Source: Solenopsis invicta (taxonomy: Eukaryota; Arthropoda; Insecta; Hymenoptera; Formicidae). From it: a stretch of 64,000 nt of DNA. The notes under the pieces are model-generated. The model was not told where the DNA came from. It did no database searches and saw only the letters and a program-made list of their open reading frames with translations. The translations under genes were made by a program, and so were the position numbers. Each line of letters starts with the position of its first letter. The stretch's first letter is position 1. Location of the stretch: positions 2,249,433 to 2,313,432 of the forward strand of contig NC_052676.1 of assembly GCF_016802725.1 (NCBI RefSeq), in the 5' to 3' direction. Of this stretch, positions 47,959 through 61,300 are shown piece by piece.

Positions 47959-50580
47959 TTATGAATATCGGGCATAAGGATATTTCGAGCGCATTCGTCG
48001 CCCGCGCGCTCCTCGTCCTCGTCCCCCCTCATTGGCAGCCCCTCTAGTTGCGTGTCCTCGCATCACGGGTTGTCCTTTGAAAATAGAAATATCATTATAG
48101 CATTATAGGGATATTATAATATTTCAGATTCAAATTATTTCAACAAAACATTTTATGAAATTTTATTCGAATAATCGCTATTTTGATATTTTTTCATTAT
48201 AATATTATTATAAACATCGATGTTAACTTTATTTAAAATATTTGATAAGGCTATCAATTCTTTTCACCGATCGAGAAAGCATTAAAATCTAATATTTTAT
48301 CTATATTGAAGAAAAATGGTAATTGTATATGCATATGTTATTAGCAGTAAAGCAATCATTTAAATGAAAAATTAAAAGAACTTCTCATTATTTGAACAAA
48401 AAATTAATGCAATAGAAGAAATAAGATTTATTTTGTATCGAAATAAATGGATAAGAAGTTATTTAATCGCTACTCTATTTACCTCTACCCGATTGGCTGT
48501 CTCCCCATACAATCGGTGTAGGCCTCGCGCCTCTTGCCGCTCTGAAAGGCGACCTCGGCGATCGTCTCACTGTCACTCCTCTGGCATTATTGGAATCACC
48601 TGCGGCAGCCAGGCTGGCCGCCATCGTTCTTTGACGAGTATTACTGGAGGGCGACGCCTCCGCTTCACGATTCTCCTCTTCAACCTCCTCCTCAGCGAGT
48701 TCGCTTCCCGCTTCTTCCGTCGCGTCTGCCGGGTCTATGACATCATCCTCGCTGGATGCTGCGGCTACCGGTTCTTCAACTCGTTTGTCACCCTCCGAGC
48801 TCACTGCGAATATCAAAAAGGAAACGATAGAATTATCATCCATGCAGTTCTTATATTATTAATTTTTATTAGAGTAAAACAGCTCTCCCCGCTTGAAAAT
48901 CAAAGAGCTAAATATTTAGTAATTATATTAACAGTAACAGAATTATTAAATCTTACTAAATATTTGGTTACATTATTGAACACTTAATTAAAATTATTTA
49001 AATTAAAGTTTAGTATTTATCATCTATCATCTTGATTATTATTATCAAATTTTGTTTCAGAGTAGATTTAATGAAATACCTTCGCTTGGTGTTGCGCTAG
49101 ATTCTGTAGCTTCAGTTGAACCACGTTGCGGGTCGTCAGCACTGACGATGCGAATGCTGGGAATGTTAGGGTCTTCTACACTGTCTCCCGAAGTTGCCGT
49201 TGCAGAAACATGCGTCACAGTATTTTCTTGTTCTTCAGATTGACTGCTACTAGTCTATTGCAATGAGAATTGTGAAAAGAGACATTAAATATAAGAGTAC
49301 TAATGTTTTCATAACAAATTGTAATAAAAAATAAAAATTTTCTTACCGAAGGAGGTAAATCTGCAGCTGGGGAAACTTGAAGAGGAGTCGTGGGAACACT
49401 GCGACCAGTTCCACCATCCTCCAACTGTGTCAGATCTATTCTGCTATCGTCCAGGCTCTCTTGGACAACTACAGCGGAGTTAGTCGAACCGAAGATCCTA
49501 GTGTTAGAACCTGCAGGCGTCGTCAAAGATGGCGTAGAGGAAGCTGTCGTAGGAGCCGAAGGGTCTCCAAAGGTGAAGCGACCTTGCGGCACTTGCGGAG
49601 AACTCACAGCTTCGCCGAAACCGTCGCGACGAGGAACGAAGAGAGTAGGAGTGCTTGGTACAATGCAATCGTCACCGCCATCTTCGTAACCTTGTTGTGG
49701 CTTTGAGAAGAAAAAAATGAAACGGTAAGTTGTAGCGATGTAAAGTAAATTTTATAAGCTTTGATAAATAAAAAATAAAAATACCAGAAGAAGATGTTGC
49801 TGTTGTTGCTGCCTGGGCATAGGTGCAATTCCTCTAGATCTCGTTGTAAATGACGTGGCGGGCTCTCCGGTCGGCCCAGCGCTACTAATGGCTTCAGATT
49901 GCTGCTGATTTGTAGGAATAATAGCTTGACCTTGTCTAGAGATCTCAACACTGGAATCCTCCTCCATTATGATCTCAACCTCGTTATTATCTCGTTCAAC
50001 CTCAACTTCGACTTCATACGGCATTTCTTCCTCCTCCTCTATCTCTTCATATGTGTCGTTGTCAAACTCTTCTTCTTCCTGTGCTTGATGGTTGCCCCCA
50101 CCTTCACCCTCATCACAGTCCACCACTACTACGCAACCTTCTTCTACTTCTTCATCTTGATCCCTCTGGCTTGACGTGGGCACCTAAATCATATTAATAT
50201 TAAAAAGTTAAAATAATTTTCGAAACTAAATTTATAGATAAATATACAATTGTTTATTCTTCTTTTTTATCTCTCTATTACATCATCCTTACCTGATACT
50301 CTACTTCCGAAGCGCTGGCGCTTGCAGTCGCACTAATGTCTTGTCTGCTCCTTTTAGTTTTTGGACTCTGCGATTGCTCCTGACGCCCATGATCCAGTCC
50401 TTCGACTATCCCAGAACCAGAGGCGGTTGAATCTAAGACTCGAGCTCTCTTGAGTCCCGTGGAAGCTTGAGAAGTACTGACCGACTGCGTAGAGCTGCTC
50501 GCCACCGTCTGTTGTTGGTCACTGACAGTGATCTGCTGCTGTTGCTGCTGTTCTACTCTGGGACTCACCAGCGCTACTGT

Positions 50581-50613
<33 letters not shown>

Positions 50614-53600
50614 GCATTGTTGCTGTTGCGGTTGCAAGTTAAGAGGCTCTGCACTCTCTGGATCCTCTCTCTGTGTCGATTCCGCCGATTCACTCAATTG
50701 CGGTTGCACCACCAATTGACGCAGACTGCTAGTTTGTGCACTCTGTGAAGAAGTACTGGTACTCGCCGGCTGGAAGTCGGTCAGGCTACTAGTTGGCGAG
50801 CTCGTCTCCGTAGTATGCACCACCTGCTGCTGCTGCATCTGATGCGGTGCAACCATGACTGGCGCACCAGCTGTAGTCGGCAAGACGGCAGCTGTTCGGG
50901 ACTGTACAACAACGCTCATCGGCCTAATACTGGCCAATGGTGTCTCCGCTCTAGCCGACATAGGCTTAATATTTGCTGTCGGTGGCTCCGTAGTCGCGCT
51001 CACCCCGCTTACTCCCGACAACTGTCTCTGGAGTTGAGAGACTCGCTGCAAGAGCGCTTCCTTCTCTGCTTGTATCTCCGACTTCTCATGCTCCAATCTA
51101 GAGATACGACCTTCCATCTGCGATTTCAATGCCAGTAATCGTGTATCATGCTCAGCATCTCCTTGATCTCCGGCACTACCTCCTGCAGATTCTAATCTAG
51201 CTTTTAGGTCTAATAATTCTTTCTCGCAGATTTTTTTGGACTCTGTCAGTTGCATGATTTTCGTCCTGGCGCCTTTAAGGACTTGTTTCGCTCTGTCCTC
51301 CTTCTCTACGCTGCTACGATTCATAGCCTCAATTTCCTTTCTCAGATTATCAGCCTCGCTTTGAGCTGTTGTCATTTGGCGAGTTACTTCATCTATCTTC
51401 GTCGTGAGCTCGATGTTCGCTTGGCGTAGTTCTTGGCGGCCTTCCTCTCGCAGCTGATTCTCACGCTCTTGCGTCACGTTGGAGGCATCCGCGTTTCTGT
51501 TTTCCTCGTTGCGACTCTTCTCTTCTTCAACATTTTTTGCGAGTTCTTCAAATTGAGTTTTATACTTCTTGGCTATTTTGCGGATCTGAATTTCTTTGTT
51601 TCTAATGTCATTAAGAATGACCTCTTTTTCGCTCAATTCCTTTTTAAGAGAAATCAAGTCCTTCGCTTTCAAAGAGGAATCGGCTAGTGCTTCATTAAGC
51701 TCTTGACCCAATTTGCGAACCTCTTCCGATGCTCGCGATATTTGTTCATCTTGGGTTTGTAACTGTTTTTGCAGCTGCATCAATTGCTCCTCAAGTTTCG
51801 CCTTCTCTGTTTTCACTTGATTAAATTCCTCACTTCTCTTCGCATGAGTTTCCCGCTCTGATGTTAACAGCTTGCTCAAATTTTCTCTTTCAGTCTGAAG
51901 TCGTCGCCAATCCTCAGGACTGGCCTTATTCGCTTTTTCCAATAACATGTTCGCCCTCTGCCTCCATCTGGTTGCCTCGCCTTTCAAGCTGGTATTTTCT
52001 TCTGTCAAAGCTTCCGTTTTGGCTGTCAAATCTCGAGATACATCCCGAAGAGGTATTACTTCCTCCGATAAAGCGTTTACTTTGGCTGTAAGCTGGTTCA
52101 CCTTCGCAATGAGACTATCTCTTTCTTCTCTGAGGATTCGATTAGAATCCGTAATGGCGTTTAAGGTCTCCACTTTACGCAACAATTCCGCATGCTTAGA
52201 GGTTGTCTTCACATCGATCTCGGCCTTCTCTCGTTCAGAGTTCAGCAAAGTTTCTGTTTCTTTCAATCGCTTCTCTACTATCTCTGTCTGCGATTTCAAT
52301 CTGAGATTTTCGGCTCTAAGAACATCAGACTTAGCTATAGCCAGATCCTTTTCTCTTCTCAAATACTTCATAACTTTCAGCAATTGTTCAACTGAATTGG
52401 AGTCTTCCTCCATAGAGCTGAAACTCTTATTTAGAGCTTCCATACTAGTATCCGGGCTGTCTCTTCCGCTTATCTTGGTCTGCTGACTTTGCATGATAGA
52501 TACTCGATCACCCAACTCCTGAATTTGATTATGCAGAAGCGCATTCTGCGTATCAAGATCTGTAATTCTCTTCTGGCATTCTTCAATCTCGTTGATGTAT
52601 TTCTGCTCTCTTTGTTTCGACGCTGACTTTTCAATTTCCAGAGCTTCCACTGCTGCGTTTCGTTCTTGAGTCAGACTATCAAGTCGATATTGAATTTGTT
52701 CAGTTTCCTCTTTCAACTTTGCCAAAATCTACATTTATGTAACAAAAACATTTATGCATAGATAATACATTCACATAAAATAATATTAAATATCTCTTTA
52801 TTGCTAGACTTACCTGCAAATCAGACGAATGCTGCATCATTTCTCTGGCATATTTATCCTCTGCTTCTTTAGCACTGACGGAGACAGATTTCAGATCGCT
52901 CTTGAGTAATTCCAACTCACCCTTCAACTCGTCCAGCTCTTCGACCTTCCTTTCAGCCTCAGCTAGTTTGTTTCTTAATTCCGAGTCAGTTTCATGCCTG
53001 CCATTTGATATCTTCGCCAGATCATCACTTAAATCTTTCACTCTCTTCTGCAGCGAAATGATCTCCACACGTGACTCTTTCAGGGCGTTCTCCAGCTCTT
53101 CTTTGCATTTGTTATACTCGGTCGTCATTTCTCTCAACTGCGTTTCAGCGCTCTCAGCAATGTCGCAGTACTGCTGACTTTGTTGCCTAGCTGCCTTCAA
53201 TTGCTCGGAAAATGATTTTGCTTCAACTTGAGAGGTACTCAGTTGCACTTGCAACTCCTTCACGCGCTTTACAAGATCCTCCTCGCCTGTCAAGGGTTTA
53301 GCAATAGAATGGGCAGTTGCTTGTCTCAATTTATTGGTCAATTCATCAATTCTTTGACTACATTGAGTCTCAATCTCTCTCGCTTGATCCAACTCTGTCT
53401 TCAATCTCTCGCTCAATTCGCGTTCTTCTTTCAATCTTTCTTGAGCGGTCGTAAATTGTCTCTCTAAATGAGCCGTCAATTCCCTGAAGCGATCTTGCTC
53501 TTCTTGAAGACGACGCCGAAGAGCAGCGCATTCTCTGTTAGCGTCATCGAGCCTTTGTTCTGCTCTAAGCTGTCCTTCAGCTTGGACTCGCTCCAAACTA

Positions 53601-56600
53601 GCCTTAATAGACTCCACATCCGCATAAAGCAGTGCTTGAGAGTGTCTTTCCCTTTGGAAAACTTCCCGCTCTTTTAGGAGGCGTGTCTCCGAGTCCTTCA
53701 AAAGTTGACGTTCCTGACGAATATTGTCCAATTGAACTTCCGCTCGAGATAAGCGAGATTGAGCGGCGAGCGTCTCGTCTTTTAGCATCATAATACTTTG
53801 CTCATGTTTGCTGATAGTGACACTGTAATTGTTGCATTTGTCCTCGAGTGCTTTGATCTGAGTCTTGTAAGTAGCGATATGAGTCTGCAAATTTGTAAAT
53901 CTGTCGTTCGCAGAGTCCAACTGCGCTTTCAGTGCGCAACATCTTCCTGATTTCGCTTCCGCCTCTTTCCTAAGCTTTTCAACCTCCTCGCTCAACATCT
54001 TTTCATGCGCGGTTCGGTCTTTTCGATATGTCTCATACTCATCTGAAATATGTTTAAACTTATCCTCAGCCTCCTTTAGCTTGCTGGACAACTTTTCTTT
54101 TTCCTCATCACTTTTCGTCTTCGACTTCTCTTCCGACTTGGACTTGCCTTCTTCGATATCTTTTTCCACTTCCTCTTTCCTCTTCTCGCCGGAATTCTTT
54201 ATCTGGTGGTACATGTTCTTGTACATGTCTCTCTGCTTCAGAAGACCGTCAAACATCCTCGACTGCCTATCTTGTGCAGCCTGCATGTCTGCCAACTGTT
54301 CCATGTAATGGTCCAGCTTCTCCTTCATCTCGCCCGAATTTATTTCGTTGGTGGCCCGCTCGATTTCTTCCTGCCTGGATGACAACGCACGAACAACTGC
54401 TAAAAGCTTCTGATTATTCTCCTGCAGTTCCTCGATATTTCTAAAGGTCACCAATTTCTTGCCAATGATCTGCGAAGACAGGATATCATCTGTGTCAACG
54501 GAAGAAGACAAATCTCTAGTTTCGACAGGGGTACCGGTGCGGTTTTCTTGAACTTCTTTGAGCAAGAAACATACCTATAATAGAGAAAAAAAATTTCATA
54601 ATCACATAACATGACGAAAATATTTTAAAGATCAGAATCAGATACAACAGCTCAAAAACTATAAAAATCACACCGCTTTTACTTGCATTTCCGGGAGCTC
54701 ATTTTACCCACTGTTCTTTATTACTATTAAATACCAGTTCGCTACAATATATAAAAAAATATAACCCACTTGTCTAGCCAGGTCAGCCGATTGAGTTTTT
54801 AACACAAGGTTTTCTTTAGTGTGATGCTTTGCAAGACGGTTAGCCTCGTCGGAGTTTTCATGAAGACGCTGATTTTCCGCAAGAAGTTCGTCCACCCTAT
54901 TTGTCAGCGTCGCGATATTTGTCATAGCCGCTTCATAATCTTCACGTTGTTGCTGCAGTAATGGCGCCTTCTGCTCGAGTTCACGAAGAATCGCGTCCAT
55001 CTGACACTTTAAGCGTCCATTTTCTTCCTTCGCCAAAACTAATTCATTAGTGGCTTCGACTAGTTGGGTATAAATTTGCGTAAGGCTTGCGCCCTTTCGT
55101 AGCACTCGACTGGTTATAGCTGCTGTAGGTGCCAACTGCTCTACCGCTTGATTCAATTGCTCTGTAAAGTTTGTAAAAATTATAATAAATGGAATGCTTC
55201 CCTAGTAATAAAAAAAATAATTAAAATATGTGTAGAGATTCAAATGTATGCTTTCAGCATTAATGCATTAAAAGAGTTTTTCTTTGTCGCGCTGATTGTT
55301 CGATTTTTAGAAATTTTGTGGGGAGAGAAAAACAGATATTTTAATTACTTTTTATCATTTGTTTTTTTTTTAATTAATTTCCTGCTTCTTTAAATAGAAA
55401 ATTTAAATAACAATTTATTAACAATGATCAATAAAGCACAAAAATAATTTTGAAAAATATTTACCCATTTCTAAAAAAAAAAAATAAAAAATAAAAGAGA
55501 GAGTTCTGCAAATTCTTTAAAAAATCAGCAACAAAATAAAAAATCTTTTTAAACACGACAAAAAATTTAAAGCTGCCCACCTTGTTGGATGTTCTTCAGT
55601 AATTCATTAGCATGTTCCAGTTCCTTTGTCAGTTCTTGGATATTCTGCTCCTTTTCATCAATATCTTGCTTGTGCTGAAGTAACAACTGATTGTACTTCG
55701 TCTCTAAAATTCCGTACTCTTCCGCGGTGCTATCTACAAGTTTCTGCAGTTCGCTCGCCGCGTTAGAAAGTTCCTCCGACTTGGAGTTAGCATCATCCTT
55801 CATCGACTCGTATAAGCTGGATAAATTTTTCTGTGCATTGATTTCTTTCTGATAGGAATCATTTATGGCGATTTCGTGAGCTCGCTGCTGTTCGACTTTT
55901 TGCGTCAGTTCATCGCAAAGCTTTTGAAGAGAGGACACCGACTCTCGTAGCTGAGAATTGGCTTCATTGGTTATTCTTAATTCTTCCTCACGCTGGGACA
56001 GCTTGGTGTCAATTAAAAGAGCTCTGGCCGAGGCTTCAGATCTTACTGTCTGAAGTTCAGAGGTCCTCTTAGCTAGCTCTTCTTCGAGACCTGCTATTTG
56101 TTGCGAGAAAAGCACTCGTTCTTGCTCCAGTCGTTTCTCCCTATACACACATGATTCAAATTAAAAATGTATATTATTAAAATTAATTGAAGAATTTCCT
56201 TAAAAAATTGTACTTAAAAAATTTTTTTTTTAACTCACTTGTAATCTAAGGTCATTTCGCGACTGCGAATTTCCTCTGTCTCCGCTAGAGTTTGGCACTT
56301 GGCTGCAATAGCAGTTTGAAGCTGAGAGCTATAAGATGATAATTCAGTACGCATTCTTTCGATTTCAGTATCTCGCCTTTCGACTTGTAGTTGTAAGGCA
56401 TTTGCCTCATCTGTAGCTGTATCTCTCTGTCTACGTAATTCCCCATTTTCCTTCTCCAACCTGCAAGTCACATTAAATAAAATTGCAAGAAATTATTAAA
56501 TATTAATAATGCTACATTAAAAATAAACCGGTTTTTACTGCTTCACATAATTAAATCTCTTATTATTAAAATATATTATTTTTTTAAATATAAAGATATC

Positions 56601-57277
56601 ACATGTAATGCTGTTACCGTTTAACAGATTCCTGTAATCGATGAACTTCTATTTTCACCCCTTCAAGATTGCTACACGTTTCTGTGTTGCTCTTTTCCGC
56701 TAGCTCTAACTTTCCTTTGTACTCCTCGAGATTTGACTTGTGTTCAGCAAGTTCCTTCTGTGCCTTGCTCCAATTTTGCTCTGTATGTAAACATAACAAT
56801 TAAAATTCTTGTTCGCCGTTTACAACATTTATTTATGCAGGATTCTTTATTGTTTTATATAAATTTGAAATTAAATTTAAAATTTAAATTTTCGCCGAAA
56901 ATCATACAATTTCAGGCATTCAGGAATACAAAAGCTTGTGTTATGAGCAAATAATGAAAACGTTACAAGGGGGGAGACCAAGGATAAATAAGAAACCGCC
57001 AGAGCTTCGAGAACATGTAAATAAAACAAGTATTTCGCGAATATTTGGAGATGTACAAAAAAAAATTGAAACCGGCGTCCAGCTCACCCAGGCATTTTCG
57101 GTTGGTCTCGAAAATCGCTTTGGCGGTTATGAACTCCTCGAATTTTGCGTTAAAGTGCGCATTGATCTTCCTCGTTAATTCTCTCGGGATTTGCGCCAGC
57201 TCCTCGTCGCTCACTATTTCCCGAAGAACGTTGGGCTCGCTCTCCTCGACCGCTTCCATCCCGATCGAATTATTCAT
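47959..57277 (-). CDS. Tpr: Nucleoprotein TPR (Megator), nuclear pore basket
   Basis: Twelve exons join in phase: 57088-57277, 56618-56780, 56239-56460, 55581-56140, 54770-55161, 52814-54574, 50293-52728, 49785-50183, 49347-49700, 49080-49254, 48483-48803, 47959-48074. The protein has 2362 residues, nearly the human length. Residues about 60-1670 are almost unbroken coiled coil (family marker KEKRLEQERVLFSQQ; REDYEAAM). Then come an S/T/P-rich and polyglutamine region (about 1792-1817), an acidic stretch (about 1916-1990) and the conserved motifs VPSTPTLFVPRRDGFGEA, SPQVPQGRFTFG and GRSVPTTPLQV. The tail is rich in RG. The protein forms the inner basket of the nuclear pore and has roles in mRNA export, chromatin exclusion and spindle checkpoint (Mad1/Mad2 binding). 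The last exon is short and was found by splice phase, because the previous exon would otherwise end at a stop just after the donor. It is divergent from the Rm62-type gene. Confidence 0.96.
50560..50640 (-). repeat. Polyglutamine-coding CAG/CAA tract in TPR
   Basis: The minus strand encodes a near-pure glutamine run broken by one cysteine (residues about 1792-1817), built of mixed CAA and CAG codons. A second shorter Q run lies at about 50525-50550. Confidence 0.9.
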
Positions 57278-58304
57278 CGACTGGTTGGGTTAACCGAACT
57301 TAACAAGCCGGTGTTCTCAAATTCCAAGGTTATGGCATCAAATTTTCGCCGAACAAGCACGACATTTGCGTTATCACGTTTCTACAATGAACACGAACGT
57401 TTACCGCTCTCGACCGCCTCGCACCGCCTCGTCCTCGCGTAGTGCAAAAGAGAGAAAATAGAAGAGTAGAACCAGGAAAACCAACACGCGTGAAAACCGC
57501 AGGTCTGTTCTTTTTGTCCCGCTCTACAAAATGTCTCAAGCCTCTTTTTCACTAGAGTCCTATATAAAGAGAGAAGCGACATTGATGTCCAAAGCTCTGA
57601 TTGGTAATCTGATTGATACTTGATTGGCTAAGCGAGCAGCCATATTGTGACCACAGCTATTTGCAGAATGATATGAATGGTGTTTGATGACGTTAGAGCG
57701 GTCCCAAATTGGCGGTGGAGGACTCAATTGGATACTGAAGGTTGTGGTGGGGGTTCGATGTCGCTTCTCTCTTTATATAGGACTCTATTTTTCACTAATC
57801 TTCGTTGAGCTAACCAACCGGTTAGTCCAATTAGAATTGACCAATCGCATTTGTCATTTCATATAACAAGCAACGGCGGTTGATCGATTCCAATGAGAAT
57901 TTTTGGGTATCTTTTCAAGCAACGAACCAAAGTACCTAGCGGAGTTCAGAATATCAGCGCATTGGCAACTGTTGGCAACGCTGGATAGTAAGACTGATCG
58001 AACCAGAGATAATATTCTTACCTCCATGGATTGAACTGGCCTCATTGCCTGTCAGCCATTAACAGCTCATGTTCGCCGGTTCTGTGGGTTGAAGTTCGTG
58101 GAATCGCTGAGCCGAGCCAAGCCATCGTGAGGCACGTTGTTTGCCCGCGAGTTTGTTTCGTCGCTCACGAATACCCGGAAAGACATCACACGAAACACAA
58201 GATCCTCAACATCCACGAGATTTCATTCCATCAGCAGTTGACATACTGTGCGCCTCGCAACTACGAGATTCAGCAAACTTCTGCTGATTACGACACATCT
58301 TAAT
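57278..58304. other. Shared divergent promoter interval of Tpr and Rm62-type gene
   Basis: About 1 kb separates the two start codons. It contains a 235-bp MITE (57553-57787) and the 5'-UTRs of both genes. No TATA box with matching initiator was recognised on either side, consistent with housekeeping promoters. Confidence 0.6.
57553..57787. mobile_element. 235-bp MITE with perfect 30-bp inverted ends and 8-bp target duplication
   Basis: The ends TAGAGTCCTATATAAAGAGA and its continuation (57553-57582) are repeated without mismatch in inverse at 57758-57787. TTTTTCAC flanks both sides directly (57545-57552 and 57788-57795), an 8-bp target-site duplication as made by hAT- or P-type transposases. 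The interior has no transposase frame, so it is non-autonomous. Confidence 0.93.
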
Positions 58305-61300
58305 ATGTACAACGCGTACTCTCAGCATTCTCAGGTTCAGAACAAGTACGTTTCGATATTTTTTCCGAATTTTAGACGGCAGATGTGTCTACATCGAGAC
58401 ACGACTGTGTGCTTCGCTGTAGACACGGGCTCGATTCAGAAAGCGCTTGTGAAGATGTGTAGCGCCCTGTTACGTTGTTCGTAACGTATTTTGTACGCTC
58501 ATTTTATAGCATTAGACATAAAACAAGAACTGAATGATGCAAACAATGCGCTAACATCGTTGCAAGTGCGTTTTAAAATCGGGCCTCGACTGCGTTGCTC
58601 GGGCCGCCATTTTAACACTTCACGCTTTTTCGCTCCATTTTCTATGAAGGAATCCGACGGATTTAAGAGTTCTGAGCCCGGCGGATTTTTCCTAATAACC
58701 ACTTATTTTAGATAAATAAATTATAAAAATGTACCATTGCTTCAAAAACAATGATGAACACATAGCGTGGAAAGAGTGAAAAGTAATCAACCAAGAGATT
58801 ATGTCTGCTCATTACCATGTCTAAAAGATGTCAAATAGATACCTTAAATATGTCTTTTAGACGTGTGTGCTACTTGGGATAAATCGTTTGTGCAAAAATT
58901 TTTACCTCGAAACAAAGTACAATTAGTATTTCAAACGTTATACATTATTAATTATTTGGATTATTAATGTAAATTCTTGCATAAATATAATTATTCTTTG
59001 AATAAATATAAATGTAAAAAGTGATTACATTTATATTCCTTACATAAATATAGAGCGATTATACTTGACTCAAATTTAAAATGATTTTCATAAAACACAT
59101 TGGACAAATAAATTATTTAACTACAAACATTCATCTTTGTGAGTGTCATCTTTGTGAGTCGACACTGGATGTTTATAGTTAAATAATTTATTTTTTTTTT
59201 TATAGAACAGTACAATCATAAGATTTTAAATAGAATTGGTAAATAGAGACATAGCAACATTGCATTTTTAATATAACTAAAAATAAAATTAATACATATA
59301 TTTATGAACATATGTATTATTTGTAAAAATTAAGGATACTTATGTCTTTACTTTTATAAGTCAATACAATACTTCTATAAGTCAGTATGGCTGTACAACA
59401 TGGAGAATCTTATATCTGTGCAACAATAGTATAACGATATCAAACTTTTGTCAGGTTTTTTCTAAGGTTTTCTCTCTTAGTCAGAGATGATCCACTTTTT
59501 CATTTATGTTTGTTTCTTTTGCATTAAAAGCAAATAAACTACTTTTATTTAACAGAGCTTATTTTTTTTGTGTGTTCTGTTTCACATTTGTTTTAACTCT
59601 TTGAATGATATGATTCTTTTTAAAATTCTTTTTTTTGTGTGATTATTTTTAATTAACAAATCATGTTTGAAAAATACAGCCAATTGACTCAATATAATTG
59701 GTCTCTTTTTGTTTGAAATTTCGGAGATTTTTGAGGGAGTGAGACTTTAAGGTAACTTGTTTCTCTGAATTAAATTACTTGGATTTTTTTACATAACAAT
59801 TTAATATAAAAGTATTAAAGTAGAATTATCAAAAAATCAATAGTTTATGAGATATTTTATACTTTATTCTGATATATTTGGACATAAGATATAAAATATC
59901 TCGTAAACTATTAATTTTTAAATAATTATTTTAAATAAATATTTTAAACAAAAAAATAAGATGAATCAATTGTAAAGAAAATACATAGTTTTTAAAAAAA
60001 ATTATGTAGTTTGCAATATGCAATTACATATCTTTTTGAAATTCATTACGCGTTTTTTTTATATTAATTGATTTATCTTATAAATCCTATTTTAACAGCT
60101 TAAATATATTTAAGCTGTTAAAGCCTTACGTTACATTTTTTAACGTTATATTATTCTTTTCATAGACATAGACTGAATATCTAGTGTTAGGTAGTGAAGA
60201 TTAGATAGATAAAAAATTGTTTCTTTTTCACGGAACTGCCTCTTCTTTTATCTCATAATGCGAAAATTTACAGTAGAACGATTGGTTCTGCACTTTAGGA
60301 CATTGCTTTACTGTTAATTATCTTTTGTCCCTTTCATGATCATCGTGTATCGCGGTTTATGTACCAACTAATCGATCTTGCAAATATACCAATATATTGA
60401 ACTGTTTCTTATTCCTTGTTGCTGTTTCGTGTAATGTTCATATCACTCTGTCGACAATGCTTGTCAATGTGCCATGTCAGCAGATTAGTAGCAGAAATCG
60501 AGCAGAAGCTGCAAATCTTGTTGCTTGATTACTATAGTTGGTTATCATATTTTGAAAACAATTTGTTAATATCTACAGACTTTGTATACAATTTGTTGCT
60601 TTTTTATCATCAAAAATTAGTAGCATGCTTTGCTCAAAATCCGTCTATAAGTTTCGTTTTTTAAATAAAGATTTTAATTAGTTACAGATTTAAAGGGAAT
60701 GCCCATAGAGACGGCCATCGTCGAGAGTTTAATAATACAGCTGTTAGCGGAACATATTGGAATAGTCATCAACAGAGTCAAAGAGGAGAGACTGGCATAA
60801 AAAAGCAAAATCACAAGAAAACTCCGGGCGAATTTCTGAAGAAGCCTAACTGGGATATGCAAAATATGCCTCCATTAAAGAAGAATTTTTACGATCCTCA
60901 CCACAATGTCTTGAACAGAACACCTGATGAGATCAGCAAATATTATGCGGGCAAAGAGATTACTGTTAAGGGTAACAATACACCTTTTCCCGTCCAAGCC
61001 TTCGAAGAGAGTAACTTTCCCGATTATGTGATGAACGAGATTAAGAAACAAGGTTTCGCCGAGCCGACTGCAATTCAAGCTCAGGGCTGGCCAATTGCTC
61101 TTAGCGGACGAGATTTGGTTGGAATTGCTCAAACGGGTTCCGGAAAAACTTTGGCAGTAAGTATAGCACTTTAGTTCATAAAATTAATTGGATTATAGAA
61201 AAATTGATAAGATTAATTTAGAAATTGATCAGTTTTTTTTTTTAACTCAGAGAAGACTAATATAAATAAAAAAGCATCTATTATTCTTGGATTTTTGAAA

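Noticed and set aside
48433..48987. 184-codon plus-strand frame
   Set aside because: It is antisense to TPR exon 48483-48803 and its introns; the minus-strand frame has the conserved, in-phase protein.
50467..51138. Cys/Leu-rich plus-strand frames opposite TPR
   Set aside because: They are the complement of the CAG/CAA polyglutamine tract and flanks, so an artefact of the real exon.
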